64,000 nt of DNA from contig OZ257249.1 in assembly GCA_965279565.1 (NCBI GenBank), positions 992,001 to 1,056,000 on the forward strand, read 5' to 3'. The DNA comes from Tagaea sp965279565 (lineage in GTDB: Bacteria; Pseudomonadota; Alphaproteobacteria; CACIAM-22H2). Below are positions 40,852 through 52,257 of this stretch, one piece after another. Position 1 is the stretch's first letter, and every line of letters starts with the position of its first letter. Both the position numbers and the translations under genes were made by a program. The notes below the pieces were generated by a model. That model ran no database searches. It had not been told where the DNA came from and saw only the letters and a list, made by a program, of their open reading frames with translations.

Positions 40852-42189
40852 ATGTATCACGACCTGCTTGGCAACCCCGTTTCCTATGCCAACCGCGACG
40901 CCATCGCCGAGCTCGACGCGGCGGCCGACAAGTTTCTTGCCTATCGCGCCGATCCGTTCGCCGCGGTCGAGGCGATCCTCGCGAAGCACCCGCGTTTCGT
41001 CCTCGCGCACTGCTTCCGTGCCGGTCTGATCGCGACCGCGACCGATCGCACGCTCGACGCCGAACTGGCGAAGTCGCTCGACGCGGCGCGTGCGCTTGGC
41101 TCCGAAGCCAACGACCGCGAGCGCGGCCATATCGCCGCACTCGACGCGTGGGCGGCCGGCGACTGGGCGCAGGCGACCGAACTCTGGGGCCGCATCCTGC
41201 TCGACTATCCGCGCGACACGTTGGCGATTCAGCTCGCGCATCTGGGCGATTTCTTCAACGGCTCGTCGGCGATGCTGCGCGACCGCGTGGCGGGAATCCT
41301 GCCGGCGTTCGAGGGCGAAGTGCCGCGCGCCGGTTTCGTGCGCGGCATGCATGCTTTCGGCCTCGAAGAAACCGGCGACTTCGATGCGGCCGAGCGCGCG
41401 GGCCGCGCCGCGGTCGCGGCAAATCCGCAGGATGCCTGGGCGGTCCATGCGGTCGGGCACGTGCTGGAGATGCGCGGTGCGGCCGAGGCGGGCATCGGCT
41501 GGCTCGAATCGACGGTCGACGGATGGGCGCCGGACAACCTGTTCTCGTTCCACAACTGGTGGCACCTGGCGATGTACCGCCTCGACCGCGAGGAGATCGG
41601 CATCGTGCTCGATCTCTACGACACGCGGATCCGGCCGGCCGACAGCGACACCGTGCTCGAGATGATCGACGCGACCGCCATGCTGTGGCGCCTGAACACG
41701 CGCGGGCATGCGGTCGGCGACCGGTTCGCACCCGTTGCCGCACGCTGGGCCGCGCGGGTCGACCACGGGCTCTACGCGTTCAACGACGCGCACGCGACGA
41801 TGGCGTTCGTCGGGGCGGGGCGCTTCGACCTCGCGCGCCGGCAGATCGCCACGCTGCGCGCCGCGTGCGTGGGCAACGGCACCAACGCGTCGATGTCGGC
41901 GATGAGCGGTCTCGATTTCGCCGAAGGCATGCTGGCTTTCGGCGAAGGCCGCTACGCGGCCTGCATCGAGCGGTTGCTGGCGATGCGCGCACGTGCGGCA
42001 CGCTTCGGCGGCAGCCACGCGCAGCGCGACATCGTGTCGTGGACGCTGGTCGAGGCGGCGATCCGGGCCGGCAGGAGCGGTGCCGCCCGCCTGTTCGCCG
42101 CCGAGCGGCTGGCCGCCAAGCCGCAAAGCCCGGTCAATCGCGCCTGGGCCGCACGTGCGGCAGCCCTGACGCAGCGCGTCGCGGCGTAA
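40852..42189 (+). CDS. TTC38-like tetratricopeptide repeat protein
   Basis: 445 residues from ATG 40852 with GGAGA about 9 nt upstream. The protein is helical with degenerate TPR units (for example GDFDAAERAGRAAVAANPQDAWAVHAVGHVLEMRG) and the HNWWHLAMYRLD and LDLYDTRI segments I associate with TTC38-type proteins. The N-terminus has no signal peptide, so it is cytosolic. Function is unknown. It is divergent from the TetR regulator, the obvious candidate for its control. Confidence 0.8.
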   Translation: MYHDLLGNPVSYANRDAIAELDAAADKFLAYRADPFAAVEAILAKHPRFVLAHCFRAGLIATATDRTLDAELAKSLDAARALGSEANDRERGHIAALDAWAAGDWAQATELWGRILLDYPRDTLAIQLAHLGDFFNGSSAMLRDRVAGILPAFEGEVPRAGFVRGMHAFGLEETGDFDAAERAGRAAVAANPQDAWAVHAVGHVLEMRGAAEAGIGWLESTVDGWAPDNLFSFHNWWHLAMYRLDREEIGIVLDLYDTRIRPADSDTVLEMIDATAMLWRLNTRGHAVGDRFAPVAARWAARVDHGLYAFNDAHATMAFVGAGRFDLARRQIATLRAACVGNGTNASMSAMSGLDFAEGMLAFGEGRYAACIERLLAMRARAARFGGSHAQRDIVSWTLVEAAIRAGRSGAARLFAAERLAAKPQSPVNRAWAARAAALTQRVAA

Positions 42190-42198
42190 CCGGACAGG

Positions 42199-42234
42199 GT
42201 GCAGAACGCGATTACGCCGGATCGCGTTCTGCAC
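42199..42234. repeat. Perfect 14-bp inverted repeat immediately before cckA
   Basis: GTGCAGAACGCGAT (42199-42212), an 8-nt spacer, then ATCGCGTTCTGCAC (42221-42234). It fills most of the 58-bp gap between the upstream stop and the cckA ATG, ending 13 bp before it. No U-run follows. It could be a terminator-like hairpin, an mRNA structure close to the ribosome-binding site, or a protein-binding dyad. Confidence 0.6.
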
Positions 42235-42247
42235 TAGTCTGGCACGC

Positions 42248-44209
42248 ATGGTATTCGGCAAGTTTTTCGGACGCAGCGACAATCCCGCGGCACCGACCGA
42301 CAAAGGGGCTGCGGCGTTCCTCGCCGCAGCCCCGGTCGGCTTCTACGCACTCGATTCAGGCGGGCGTTTCGCCTTCGCCAATCCGGCCTTCGCCGAGATG
42401 CTCGGCCGGCCGCTCGCCGAGATCGTCGGCGGCCTGCGCCTGCACGACGTGCTCGCCGAACCGATCCCCGCGGGCACGGCACCCTACGATCCGTTCGGCG
42501 GTCTCGGCCTGTCGAAGGGCAATGTGCGCTTCCGCCATCTCGGTGGTGCACCCGCCCTGCTCTCGATCGTGCAGACCTGCGATCCCGCCGCCCCCGGCGG
42601 CATCGCCGTGCGCGCGATGGCCCGCGACGCCGAACCCGAACGCGAGATGGCGACGGCACTGGCGCGCAGCGAGCTGGGCTTCCGCCGCTTCTTCGAGAAT
42701 GCGCCCGTGGGCATCGCGCTCGTCGATCCCGACGGAAGGCTGACCGAGACGAACCGCGCCTTCCAGCGCCTCGCCGGCACCGACCGCGAAGGTGCCGCCG
42801 GACGGAACCTGACGATGTTCGTGGTGCCCGAGGAGCGCGCGGAGCTGATCGGCAAGCTGCGCCGGCTCGCCGTCGCCTCGACCGGCAAAGGGGCGAGCGA
42901 CCGCGCGCCCGAGCACATCAACGTGCGGCTCGTCGGATCGGACGGCAAGGAACGCATCGTCGCCACCTTCGCGCGCGCACTCGACGAATCGGCCGGCACG
43001 GACGGCGCCACGATCCTGCACTTCCTCGACATCAGCGAGCAGCGCCGGCTGGAGCAGCAGTTCGCCCAGTCGCAGAAGATGCAGGCCGTCGGCCAGCTCG
43101 CCGGCGGCGTGGCGCACGATTTCAACAACCTGCTGACCGCGATGATCGGCTTCTGCGACCTGCTGCTGCTCCGCCACCAGCCGGGCGACGCGTCGTTCGC
43201 CGACATCATGCAGATCCGCCAGAACGCGAACCGCGCGGCCAATCTCGTGCGCCAGCTCCTCGCCTTCTCGCGCCAGCAGACGCTGCAGCCCAAGGTGCTC
43301 GACGTCACCGACGCGCTGACCGAGCTGTCGCACCTGCTGCGCCGGCTGATCGGTGCGGCGATCGAGCTCAAGGTCGTGCATGCGCGCGACCTGTGGCTCG
43401 TGCGCGTCGACCAGGGCCAGCTCGAACAGGTGATCATCAATCTCGCGGTCAACGCGCGCGACGCGATGGGCAACGGCGGCACGCTGACGATCCGCACGTC
43501 GAACGCGACCAAGACCGTGCCCGAACGCTACGGCGACGAGGAAATCCCGCCCGGCGAATACGTGCGCGTCGACGTCGCGGATACCGGAACCGGCATCCCG
43601 CCCGACATCATCGGACGCATCTTCGAACCATTCTTCTCGACCAAGGCCGTGGGCTCGGGCACGGGTCTGGGCCTGTCGACCGTCTACGGCATCGTGCGCC
43701 AGACCGGCGGCTTCGTGCAGGTCGACAGCGCGCAGGGGCGCGGCTCGACCTTCACGCTGCTGCTGCCGCGCTGGACGGGCCCCGCACAGGAGGAAAGCAC
43801 CGACGCCTCGCCCGCACGCCGGCGCGACCTGACGGGGGCCGGCACCGTGCTGCTGGTCGAGGACGAGGATGCCGTGCGCCTGTTCGGCGCGCGGGCGCTG
43901 CGCAACAAGGGCTACAAGGTCGTCGAGGCGAAGACGGGCGATGCCGCCCTCGACATCGTGCGCGAGATCGGGGCGACCATCGACCTGATGATCACCGACG
44001 TGGTGATGCCGCAGATGGACGGCACGACGCTGATCCGCGAATCGCGCAAGCTGTTCCCGGCGCTGAAGATCGTGTGCATCTCGGGCTATGCCGAGGAGCA
44101 GTTCCGCCAGACGCTGGCGGGCTTCGACAACGTCCACTTCCTGCCCAAGCCCTTCAGCCTCGACCAGCTCGCGGCGAAGGCCAAGGAAGCGATGCGCCCG
44201 CAGGGCTAG
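42248..44209 (+). CDS. cckA: CckA-type hybrid sensor histidine kinase
   Basis: 653 residues: PAS (about 20-130), PAS (about 140-265), HisKA with AGGVAHDFNNLLT (His290), HATPase with VNARDAMGNGG and GLGLSTVYGIVRQTGG, and a receiver with Asp584 in ITDVVMPQMDG. The AVGQLAGGVAHDFNNLLTAM region and PAS-PAS-HK-REC order match CckA, the kinase feeding CtrA through ChpT. The usual pair of N-terminal membrane helices is missing; the protein starts soluble with MVFGKFFGRSDN. Either a soluble CckA or a paralogue is possible. It abuts the convergent phosphatase gene with no gap. Confidence 0.87.
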   Translation: MVFGKFFGRSDNPAAPTDKGAAAFLAAAPVGFYALDSGGRFAFANPAFAEMLGRPLAEIVGGLRLHDVLAEPIPAGTAPYDPFGGLGLSKGNVRFRHLGGAPALLSIVQTCDPAAPGGIAVRAMARDAEPEREMATALARSELGFRRFFENAPVGIALVDPDGRLTETNRAFQRLAGTDREGAAGRNLTMFVVPEERAELIGKLRRLAVASTGKGASDRAPEHINVRLVGSDGKERIVATFARALDESAGTDGATILHFLDISEQRRLEQQFAQSQKMQAVGQLAGGVAHDFNNLLTAMIGFCDLLLLRHQPGDASFADIMQIRQNANRAANLVRQLLAFSRQQTLQPKVLDVTDALTELSHLLRRLIGAAIELKVVHARDLWLVRVDQGQLEQVIINLAVNARDAMGNGGTLTIRTSNATKTVPERYGDEEIPPGEYVRVDVADTGTGIPPDIIGRIFEPFFSTKAVGSGTGLGLSTVYGIVRQTGGFVQVDSAQGRGSTFTLLLPRWTGPAQEESTDASPARRRDLTGAGTVLLVEDEDAVRLFGARALRNKGYKVVEAKTGDAALDIVREIGATIDLMITDVVMPQMDGTTLIRESRKLFPALKIVCISGYAEEQFRQTLAGFDNVHFLPKPFSLDQLAAKAKEAMRPQG

Positions 44210-44793
44210 CTAGACGACGTCCTCGATCCGCCAGCCGTCCGCACCCGGCGACACGAACAGCGGCCGGGCATTCTCGACGCGCGCGGCGGGCGGCAGCGAC
44301 AGCAGGCTGCGCACCGCGCGGAACACGCCGCCATGTGCCACGACCAGCACGGGCCCGGGCCGGGCGAGGGCGCGCGTCATGCCTGCGGCGACGCGGTTAT
44401 TGAACGATCCGACCGGTTCGCCGCCTTCCGGCGTGTCGCCGTCGAGCCACCGGGCGATCGTGTCGCCGTCCGGCGTACCCTCGCGGATCCCCCACGAAAC
44501 TTCGGCGACGGCGGGCTCGAACTCGATCGGGAGCCCGAGCGAGGCCGCCGCGATCTCGGCGGTCACGCGCGCGCGGGAAAGCGGGCTCGAAACGACGGTC
44601 GCGATGGCCACGCCCGCGAAGCGCGCGGCCGCGGCATGCGCCTGCGCCAGACCCGTTTCGTTCAGCGGAATGTCGACGGCACCCTGCAGGACGCCGCGAC
44701 GGTTCCAGTCGGTCTCGCCGTGCCGCAGGAAATAGAAGGGGACGGGCGGGATCGTGCCCGCACCGTCCCCGGTATCGTTGGCCGCGTGCAGCA

Positions 44794-44794
<1 letters not shown>
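44210..44794 (-). CDS. Histidine phosphatase family protein
   Basis: 194 residues from ATG 44794, which overlaps the infB stop by one base (TGATG). The family (phosphoglycerate mutase-like) uses a phosphohistidine: here FYFLRHGETDWNRRGVLQG near residue 20, SSPLSRARVTAEI, and the second catalytic histidine in VLVVAHGGVFRAV. The substrate could be a sugar phosphate or a cobalamin/nucleotide intermediate. Its place at the 3' end of the infB operon, where rbfA is common, is unusual. Confidence 0.88.
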
Positions 44795-47454
<2,660 letters not shown>

Positions 47455-47474
47455 GTCCCGACCGTCGTTCGCTT

Positions 47475-48101
47475 TCATTCGTTGCTATCGTTCGCGCGGT
47501 ATCCCGCCAAACGCGCCAAGTCTTCGCCGAGCCGCTGGGCGAGCGCACCCGGTGCGATCGCCGCATGCACCGCGTGGTCCCGCCCGAAGGCCTCGCCCAT
47601 CTCGTTCGCCGTCAGCCCCGTGGCCACCGGAATGTCCGTCCCGCCCAGTCGCGCGCGCTCGGCGTGCGAACCGTCGGATGCCGCCACGAGCAGGGCGCAG
47701 CGGCCCTTCTCGATCTTTTCCTTCACCTTCGCGAAACCCTGCGCCGCCTGTCCGGCGCGCCGGCACAGCGACAGCGTCTCGATGGCGCGGCGCGCCAGCA
47801 GATGGCCCACCCGCTCGGGCAGGTCGGCAGCGGCCTTGGCCGGTGCGCGCGCCGCCTTGGCGAACGCGTTCTTCTTCACGGCCTGGCGCACCGACGCCGC
47901 ATCGGCCGTTACCCACAGGCCGCGCCCGGGCAGCTTGCCCGCCACGTCCGGGAACACTTCGCCGTTCGGCCCGACGACGAAGCGCACGAACGACTCGCGC
48001 GGACCCGTGCGGCCGCTGACGATGCAGCGGCGCAGCGGCCCGTCGGTGTCGGGCAGATCGTCGGCCGGCGGGGCCGGCTCGAGGGCGAGGGCTTCGGTCA
48101 C
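47475..48101 (-). CDS. YlxR (DUF448) RNA-binding protein fused to an L7Ae-like domain
   Basis: 208 residues from a GTG at 48101. The N-terminal YlxR domain has RRCIVSGRTGPRESFVRFV and LPGRGLWVTAD. The C-terminal half, after RRAIETLSLCRRAGQAAQGFAKV, resembles the ribosomal L7Ae/L30e fold that in many alphaproteobacteria is fused here. In Firmicutes the stand-alone YlxR protein modulates RNase P. It sits between nusA (17 bp) and infB (ATGA overlap), its conserved position. Confidence 0.9.
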   Translation of the reverse strand: MTEALALEPAPPADDLPDTDGPLRRCIVSGRTGPRESFVRFVVGPNGEVFPDVAGKLPGRGLWVTADAASVRQAVKKNAFAKAARAPAKAAADLPERVGHLLARRAIETLSLCRRAGQAAQGFAKVKEKIEKGRCALLVAASDGSHAERARLGGTDIPVATGLTANEMGEAFGRDHAVHAAIAPGALAQRLGEDLARLAGYRANDSNE

Positions 48102-48117
48102 GTGACGTCCGGATTCC

Positions 48118-49635
48118 TTACTTCTGCTTCTCTTCGGCGAACCAGTGCTCGCGCGCCTTCATGATGGTGGCGTTGGCGGTCTCTTCGTCCATCGTGTCCT
48201 TGCCGACGATCTCGAGCAGTTCGTCGCCGGCGAGGTCGCCGAGGTCGTCGAGCGTCTTGACGCCCTTTTCGCCGAGCATGACCAGCGTGGCGGGCGTGAA
48301 GACGTCCATCGCGGCGATCTCGTCGACCACGCCGAGGCGCTTGCGCTCGGTCTCGAGGCGCTCGTGTTCCTTCTCGACGAAGGTCTCCGCGCGCGCCTTG
48401 AGTTCGGCGGCGACACCTTCGTCGAAGCCTTCGATGCCGGCCAGCTCGTCGGCGTCGACGAGGGCGACTTCCTCGACCGTCGTGAAGCCTTCGGTGACCA
48501 GCAGGCCCGCGATGACGTCGTCGACGTCGAGCGCGTCGACGAACACCTGCGAGCGTTCCTTGAATTCCTGCTGGCGCCGCTCGGATTCCTCGGCTTCCGT
48601 CAGGATGTCGATGGCCCATCCCGTCAGCATCGAGGCGAGGCGCACGTTCTGGCCGCGACGGCCGATGGCCAGCGAAAGCTGCTCGTCGGGAACGACCACC
48701 TCGATGCGGCGGGCTTCCTCGTCGAGCACGACCTTCGTGACTTCGGCGGGTGCGAGCGCGTTGACGACGAACGTCGCCGGGTCGTTCGACCACGGGATGA
48801 TGTCGATCTTCTCGCCCTGCTGTTCGGCGACGACGGCCTGCACGCGGCTGCCGCGCATGCCCACGCAGGCGCCGACCGGATCGATCGAGCTGTCGTGGCT
48901 GACGACCGCGATCTTGCCGCGGCTGCCCGGATCGCGGGCGACGGCCTTGATCTCGATGATGCCGTCGTAGATTTCCGGCACTTCCTGCGCGAACAGCTTG
49001 GCCGTGAACTGCGGATGCGTGCGCGACAGGAAGATCTGGGGGCCGCGCGCTTCCTGGCGGACGTCGTAGATGTAGGCGCGCACGCGCTCCTGCGCCTTGA
49101 AGTTCTCGCGCGGGATCGTCTCGTCGCGGCGCAGGATCGCTTCGGCGCGGCCGAGATCGACGGTGACGTTGCCGAACTCGACGCGCTTGACCAGGCCGTT
49201 GACGATCTCGCCAACGCGATCCTTGTACTCGTCGAACTGGCGCTGGCGCTCGGCCTCGCGCACGCGCTGGACGATGACCTGCTTGGCCGTCTGCGCGGCG
49301 ATGCGGCCGAAATCGATCGGCGGCAGCGGATCGGTCAGGTAGTCGCCGACCTTCGCGTCGGGATTCTTGCGCAGGGCGTCCTCGACCGACATCTCGGTCG
49401 CCTCGTTGGTCACCGGATCGGCGACCAGGCGGTAGCGCAGCAGCTGCATCTCGCCGTTGTCGCGGTCGATGTGCGCGCGGATGTCGTGCTCGATGCCGTA
49501 CTTGGCGCGGCCGGCCTTCTGGATGGCCTGCTCCATCGCTTCAAGCACCTGCTCGCGCTCGATGCCCTTCTCGCGGGCCACCGTGTCGGCGACCTGGAGC
49601 ATCTCGATGCGGTTATAGGCGGTCGTGCGTTCCAT
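48118..49635 (-). CDS. nusA: Transcription termination/antitermination factor NusA
   Basis: 505 residues. It binds RNA polymerase and modulates pausing. The N-terminal domain (about 1-130) is followed by S1 (FGNVTVDLGRAEAILRRDE), two KH domains (ACVGMRGSRVQAVV and AIGRRGQNVRLA), and C-terminal acidic helical repeats (VDDVIAGLLVTEGFTTVEEVALVD and a second copy near 430). This matches the two-repeat proteobacterial form. It follows rimP by 32 bp. Confidence 0.97.
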   Translation of the reverse strand: MERTTAYNRIEMLQVADTVAREKGIEREQVLEAMEQAIQKAGRAKYGIEHDIRAHIDRDNGEMQLLRYRLVADPVTNEATEMSVEDALRKNPDAKVGDYLTDPLPPIDFGRIAAQTAKQVIVQRVREAERQRQFDEYKDRVGEIVNGLVKRVEFGNVTVDLGRAEAILRRDETIPRENFKAQERVRAYIYDVRQEARGPQIFLSRTHPQFTAKLFAQEVPEIYDGIIEIKAVARDPGSRGKIAVVSHDSSIDPVGACVGMRGSRVQAVVAEQQGEKIDIIPWSNDPATFVVNALAPAEVTKVVLDEEARRIEVVVPDEQLSLAIGRRGQNVRLASMLTGWAIDILTEAEESERRQQEFKERSQVFVDALDVDDVIAGLLVTEGFTTVEEVALVDADELAGIEGFDEGVAAELKARAETFVEKEHERLETERKRLGVVDEIAAMDVFTPATLVMLGEKGVKTLDDLGDLAGDELLEIVGKDTMDEETANATIMKAREHWFAEEKQK

Positions 49636-49667
49636 GTGCGATCTCTCTCGGTCTCAAGTCTTTTAGG

Positions 49668-50174
49668 TCAGTTGGCGGTCGCCGCGGCCTTCTCTTCGGC
49701 TTTCGTCGCGGCAATGAGTTCGTCGGTCAGCAGAAGCTTCGCGCGCGCGATCTCGGCGAGCGGAACCTCGGCGGGGCCTTCCTTGGTCTCGATGCGCACG
49801 CGGCTCTCGGCCACGCCCAGCAGGCGGCCGGAGAAGCGCTTGCGCCCGTCGAGGGGCGCGCGCGTCTCGACCTTCGCGACGTGGCCGGCGAAGCGCTCGA
49901 AATCGGCGGGCCGCACCAGCGGCCGGTCGATGCCGGGCGAGCTCACCTCGAGCACGTACTGCGAGGCGATCGGATCCTCGACGTCGAGCTTGGCGGACAA
50001 TGCGCGCGACAGGTTCTCGCAATCCTCGACGCGCATGGCCTTGCGGTCCTTGCGTTCGGCCATGATCTGCAGCGTCGGGCGGTCGCGGCCGGTGACGACG
50101 ACGCGCACGAGTTCGTAGCCCAGACCTTCGATGGTCGGGCCGACGATGTCTTCCAAGGCGCGCGCGCGTTCCAT
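49668..50174 (-). CDS. rimP: Ribosome maturation factor RimP
   Basis: 168 residues from MERARALEDIVGPTIEGLGYELV. It is needed for 30S maturation. Characteristic parts are LQIMAERKDRKAMRVEDCENLSRALSAKLDVEDPI and YVLEVSSPGIDRPLVRPADFERF, then the Sm-like C-terminal domain. It is first in rimP-nusA-YlxR-infB-phosphatase. Its transcript begins with a leader of about 130 nt containing a terminator hairpin, so the whole operon may be under attenuation control. Confidence 0.96.
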   Translation of the reverse strand: MERARALEDIVGPTIEGLGYELVRVVVTGRDRPTLQIMAERKDRKAMRVEDCENLSRALSAKLDVEDPIASQYVLEVSSPGIDRPLVRPADFERFAGHVAKVETRAPLDGRKRFSGRLLGVAESRVRIETKEGPAEVPLAEIARAKLLLTDELIAATKAEEKAAATAN

Positions 50175-50234
50175 GGTTCCGGTGCGGACTCTTCTGTCGA
50201 TGTCGCGAAACGCCCGCGGCACAGCCGGGCGGGC

Positions 50235-50265
50235 AATAAAAAAGTGCGCCGGTTTGGGCGCACTT
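50235..50265 (-). terminator. Rho-independent terminator inside the rimP leader
   Basis: On the minus strand AAGTGCGCC and GGCGCACTT form a perfect 9-bp stem with a CAAACC loop, followed by a T-run (complement of 50243-50238) and ATTG. It ends about 60 nt before the rimP ATG, in the direction of the operon. Confidence 0.72.
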
Positions 50266-50275
50266 CCTATTGATG

Positions 50276-50293
50276 CCCGAGCCAAACCTCGGG
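50276..50293 (-). promoter_or_regulatory. Upstream hairpin of the rimP leader, loop complementary to the terminator loop
   Basis: On the minus strand CCCGAG-GTTTGG-CTCGGG, a perfect 6-bp stem. Its loop GTTTGG is complementary to the terminator loop (CAAACC plus the adjacent stem C), which would allow a kissing contact of 5-6 bp. Confidence 0.5.
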
Positions 50294-50309
50294 AGTTATG
50301 ACGGGCGGG

Positions 50310-50337
50310 AATATACGCTTTTCCGCGCCCGAATCAA
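50310..50337 (-). promoter_or_regulatory. Predicted promoter of the rimP-nusA-infB operon
   Basis: Minus-strand TTGATT (50337-50332) and TATATT (50315-50310) are 16 bp apart. A start near 50303 places both leader hairpins directly downstream. Confidence 0.5.
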
Positions 50338-50432
50338 GTATTGAAGACACCCGATTAACCTTTTGGATTTCCGGGGCTAAATCGGCCTGCGCGCGGTCCC
50401 CGCAAACGGCCGGCAACGCGCTGCGACAGCCA

Positions 50433-50461
50433 TTGGAAGCCCGTCGGCGCTGGGCTAAGTT
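50433..50461 (+). promoter_or_regulatory. Predicted promoter of the TPR lipoprotein gene
   Basis: TTGGAA (50433-50438) and TAAGTT (50456-50461), 17 bp apart, with an expected start near 50468. Confidence 0.35.
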
Positions 50462-50482
50462 CAGACGGAACGGTCGAGTCGC

Positions 50483-50503
50483 CCGCACGCGTATCGCGTG
50501 CGG
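50483..50503 (+). repeat. Perfect 9-bp hairpin in the leader of the TPR lipoprotein gene
   Basis: CCGCACGCG and CGCGTGCGG separated by TAT. It ends 23 bp before the ATG at 50527, so it could influence translation or mRNA stability. Confidence 0.4.
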
Positions 50504-50526
50504 TGCCAGATGGATACGCAACGGAC

Positions 50527-52257
50527 ATGTCAAAGCGGTCGGCGAACGGCACCCTTCGGGCAGCGGCACTTGCGGCGGCCCTGCTGGGCGGCTGCGCGAC
50601 CCCGCCGACGGCACAGGCCCCGCAGATCGAGCCGGCCGGCAGTTCGGTCCCGACCGCATCCGGCAACTTCCTTGCCGCCCTGCATGCCCAGCGCCAGCGC
50701 GACGTCGCCGCGGCCGCCGAGTTCAGCGCGCGTGCACTCGAAGCCGATCCGGGCAGTCTCGATTTCATGCTGCGCGCGCATTCGAGCCTCGTGGAGGCCG
50801 GCCGCATCGACGAAGCGGCAGCTCTCGCCCAGCGCATCGTGCGCGTCAATGGCGGTTTTGCGCCTGCACATCTCACGCTCGCGGTTTCCGAGCTCAAGTC
50901 CGGTCTCAACGATGTCGCGCGCGCGCGCCTCGGCTCGCTGCCGATCCAGGGCATCAACCGCATCGTCCATCCGCTGATGCTCGGCTGGATCGAGATGGCG
51001 CTCGACCGGCCCGCCGCGGCGATCATCGCACTTCGGCCGGTTCAAGAGGTGCAGGGCTTCCGGTCGCTGCACGACTACCATGTCGGCCTGATCAACGAGC
51101 TGGCCGGCCGCTTCGCGGATGCCGAGGAAGCCTATCGCCGCGCGCTCGAAGGCGACGGCGGCGCCCCGCCGCGCCTGATCGAGGCGTTCGGCGGATTCCT
51201 CGAACGGCGCGGCCGGGCGGCCGACGCACGCGCGCTCTACACGCGCTTCCGCGCGCAGAATCCCGAATCACCGGTGATCCGCCAGGGCCTGCGGCGCACG
51301 ATGGCCGGCGGCCCGCCGGCGGCGGCACCCGCCTTTCCGGCAAACACGCCGGCCGCGGGTGCGGGTGAGGCGCTGGCGAATCTCGCCGCCGCTTTCCGGC
51401 AGGACAACACGGTGGCGCTCGCACTCGGCTACGGCCGTCTGGCGCTCTACCTCAACCCCGACGAAGCCTCATCGCTCGCGACGGTCGCCGACATCCTCGA
51501 CCAGCTCGGCCAGCGCGCGGAGGCCGACAAGCTCTATGCGCGCGTCGATCCCGCGTCGGTGCACGGCTTCGCCGCACGCCTGCGCATCGCCGAGAACCTG
51601 CACGAGTCAGGCGACACGAACGGTGCGGTGCGTGCGCTCGACCGGCTCGCCGCCGACCGGACGGACCGGATCGAAGCGCTGATGACGATGGGCAACATCC
51701 TTCGCGAGAAGGAGCGTTTCGCCGAAGCGGCGTCGGCCTATGGTCGCGCGGTCGAACGCCTCGGCACGCCGGAGCCGCGCCACTGGACGCTGTTCTACAT
51801 GCGCGGCATCGCCTTCGAGCGCGCGAAGAACTGGCCGGCCGCCGAGCAGCACTTCAAGCGCGCGCTGGAACTGCAGCCTGACCAGCCGGACGTGCTGAAC
51901 TATCTGGCCTATACGTGGGTCGACAAGAACCAGAACATCGCCGAGGCTGAGCGCATGCTGCGCCGCGCGGTCGAGCAGCGCCCGAATTCGGGCCAGATCG
52001 TCGACTCGCTCGGCTGGGCCTATTTCCGGCTCGGCCGGTTCGAGGAGTCGGTCCCGCTTCTCGAACGCGCGGTCGAGCTGCTGCCCGAGGACGCCGTCAT
52101 CCTCGACCATCTGGGCGACGCGCTGTGGCGCGTGGGAAGATTCCTCGAAGCCTCGTTCCAGTGGCAGCGTGCGCTGCGCAACAAGCCGGAACCCGATCTC
52201 AAGGTCGAGATCGAGAAGAAGCTGCGCGACGGGATGCCCGCCACCGCTACGCGTTGA
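50527..52257 (+). CDS. Tetratricopeptide repeat lipoprotein
   Basis: 576 residues from MSKRSANG. The lipobox LLGGC (Cys near 23) follows a hydrophobic signal, so it is anchored in a membrane facing the periplasm. TPR units run through the whole protein, for example AAAEFSARALEADPGSLDFML and AAEQHFKRALELQPDQPDVLNYLAYTWVDKNQNIAEAERMLRRAVEQRPNSG. The last repeats (VDSLGWAYFRLGRFEES, LDHLGDALWRVGR) are typical of alphaproteobacterial TPR lipoproteins of unknown partner. It is divergent from rimP and overlaps the convergent EamA gene by 11 bp. Confidence 0.87.
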   Translation: MSKRSANGTLRAAALAAALLGGCATPPTAQAPQIEPAGSSVPTASGNFLAALHAQRQRDVAAAAEFSARALEADPGSLDFMLRAHSSLVEAGRIDEAAALAQRIVRVNGGFAPAHLTLAVSELKSGLNDVARARLGSLPIQGINRIVHPLMLGWIEMALDRPAAAIIALRPVQEVQGFRSLHDYHVGLINELAGRFADAEEAYRRALEGDGGAPPRLIEAFGGFLERRGRAADARALYTRFRAQNPESPVIRQGLRRTMAGGPPAAAPAFPANTPAAGAGEALANLAAAFRQDNTVALALGYGRLALYLNPDEASSLATVADILDQLGQRAEADKLYARVDPASVHGFAARLRIAENLHESGDTNGAVRALDRLAADRTDRIEALMTMGNILREKERFAEAASAYGRAVERLGTPEPRHWTLFYMRGIAFERAKNWPAAEQHFKRALELQPDQPDVLNYLAYTWVDKNQNIAEAERMLRRAVEQRPNSGQIVDSLGWAYFRLGRFEESVPLLERAVELLPEDAVILDHLGDALWRVGRFLEASFQWQRALRNKPEPDLKVEIEKKLRDGMPATATR

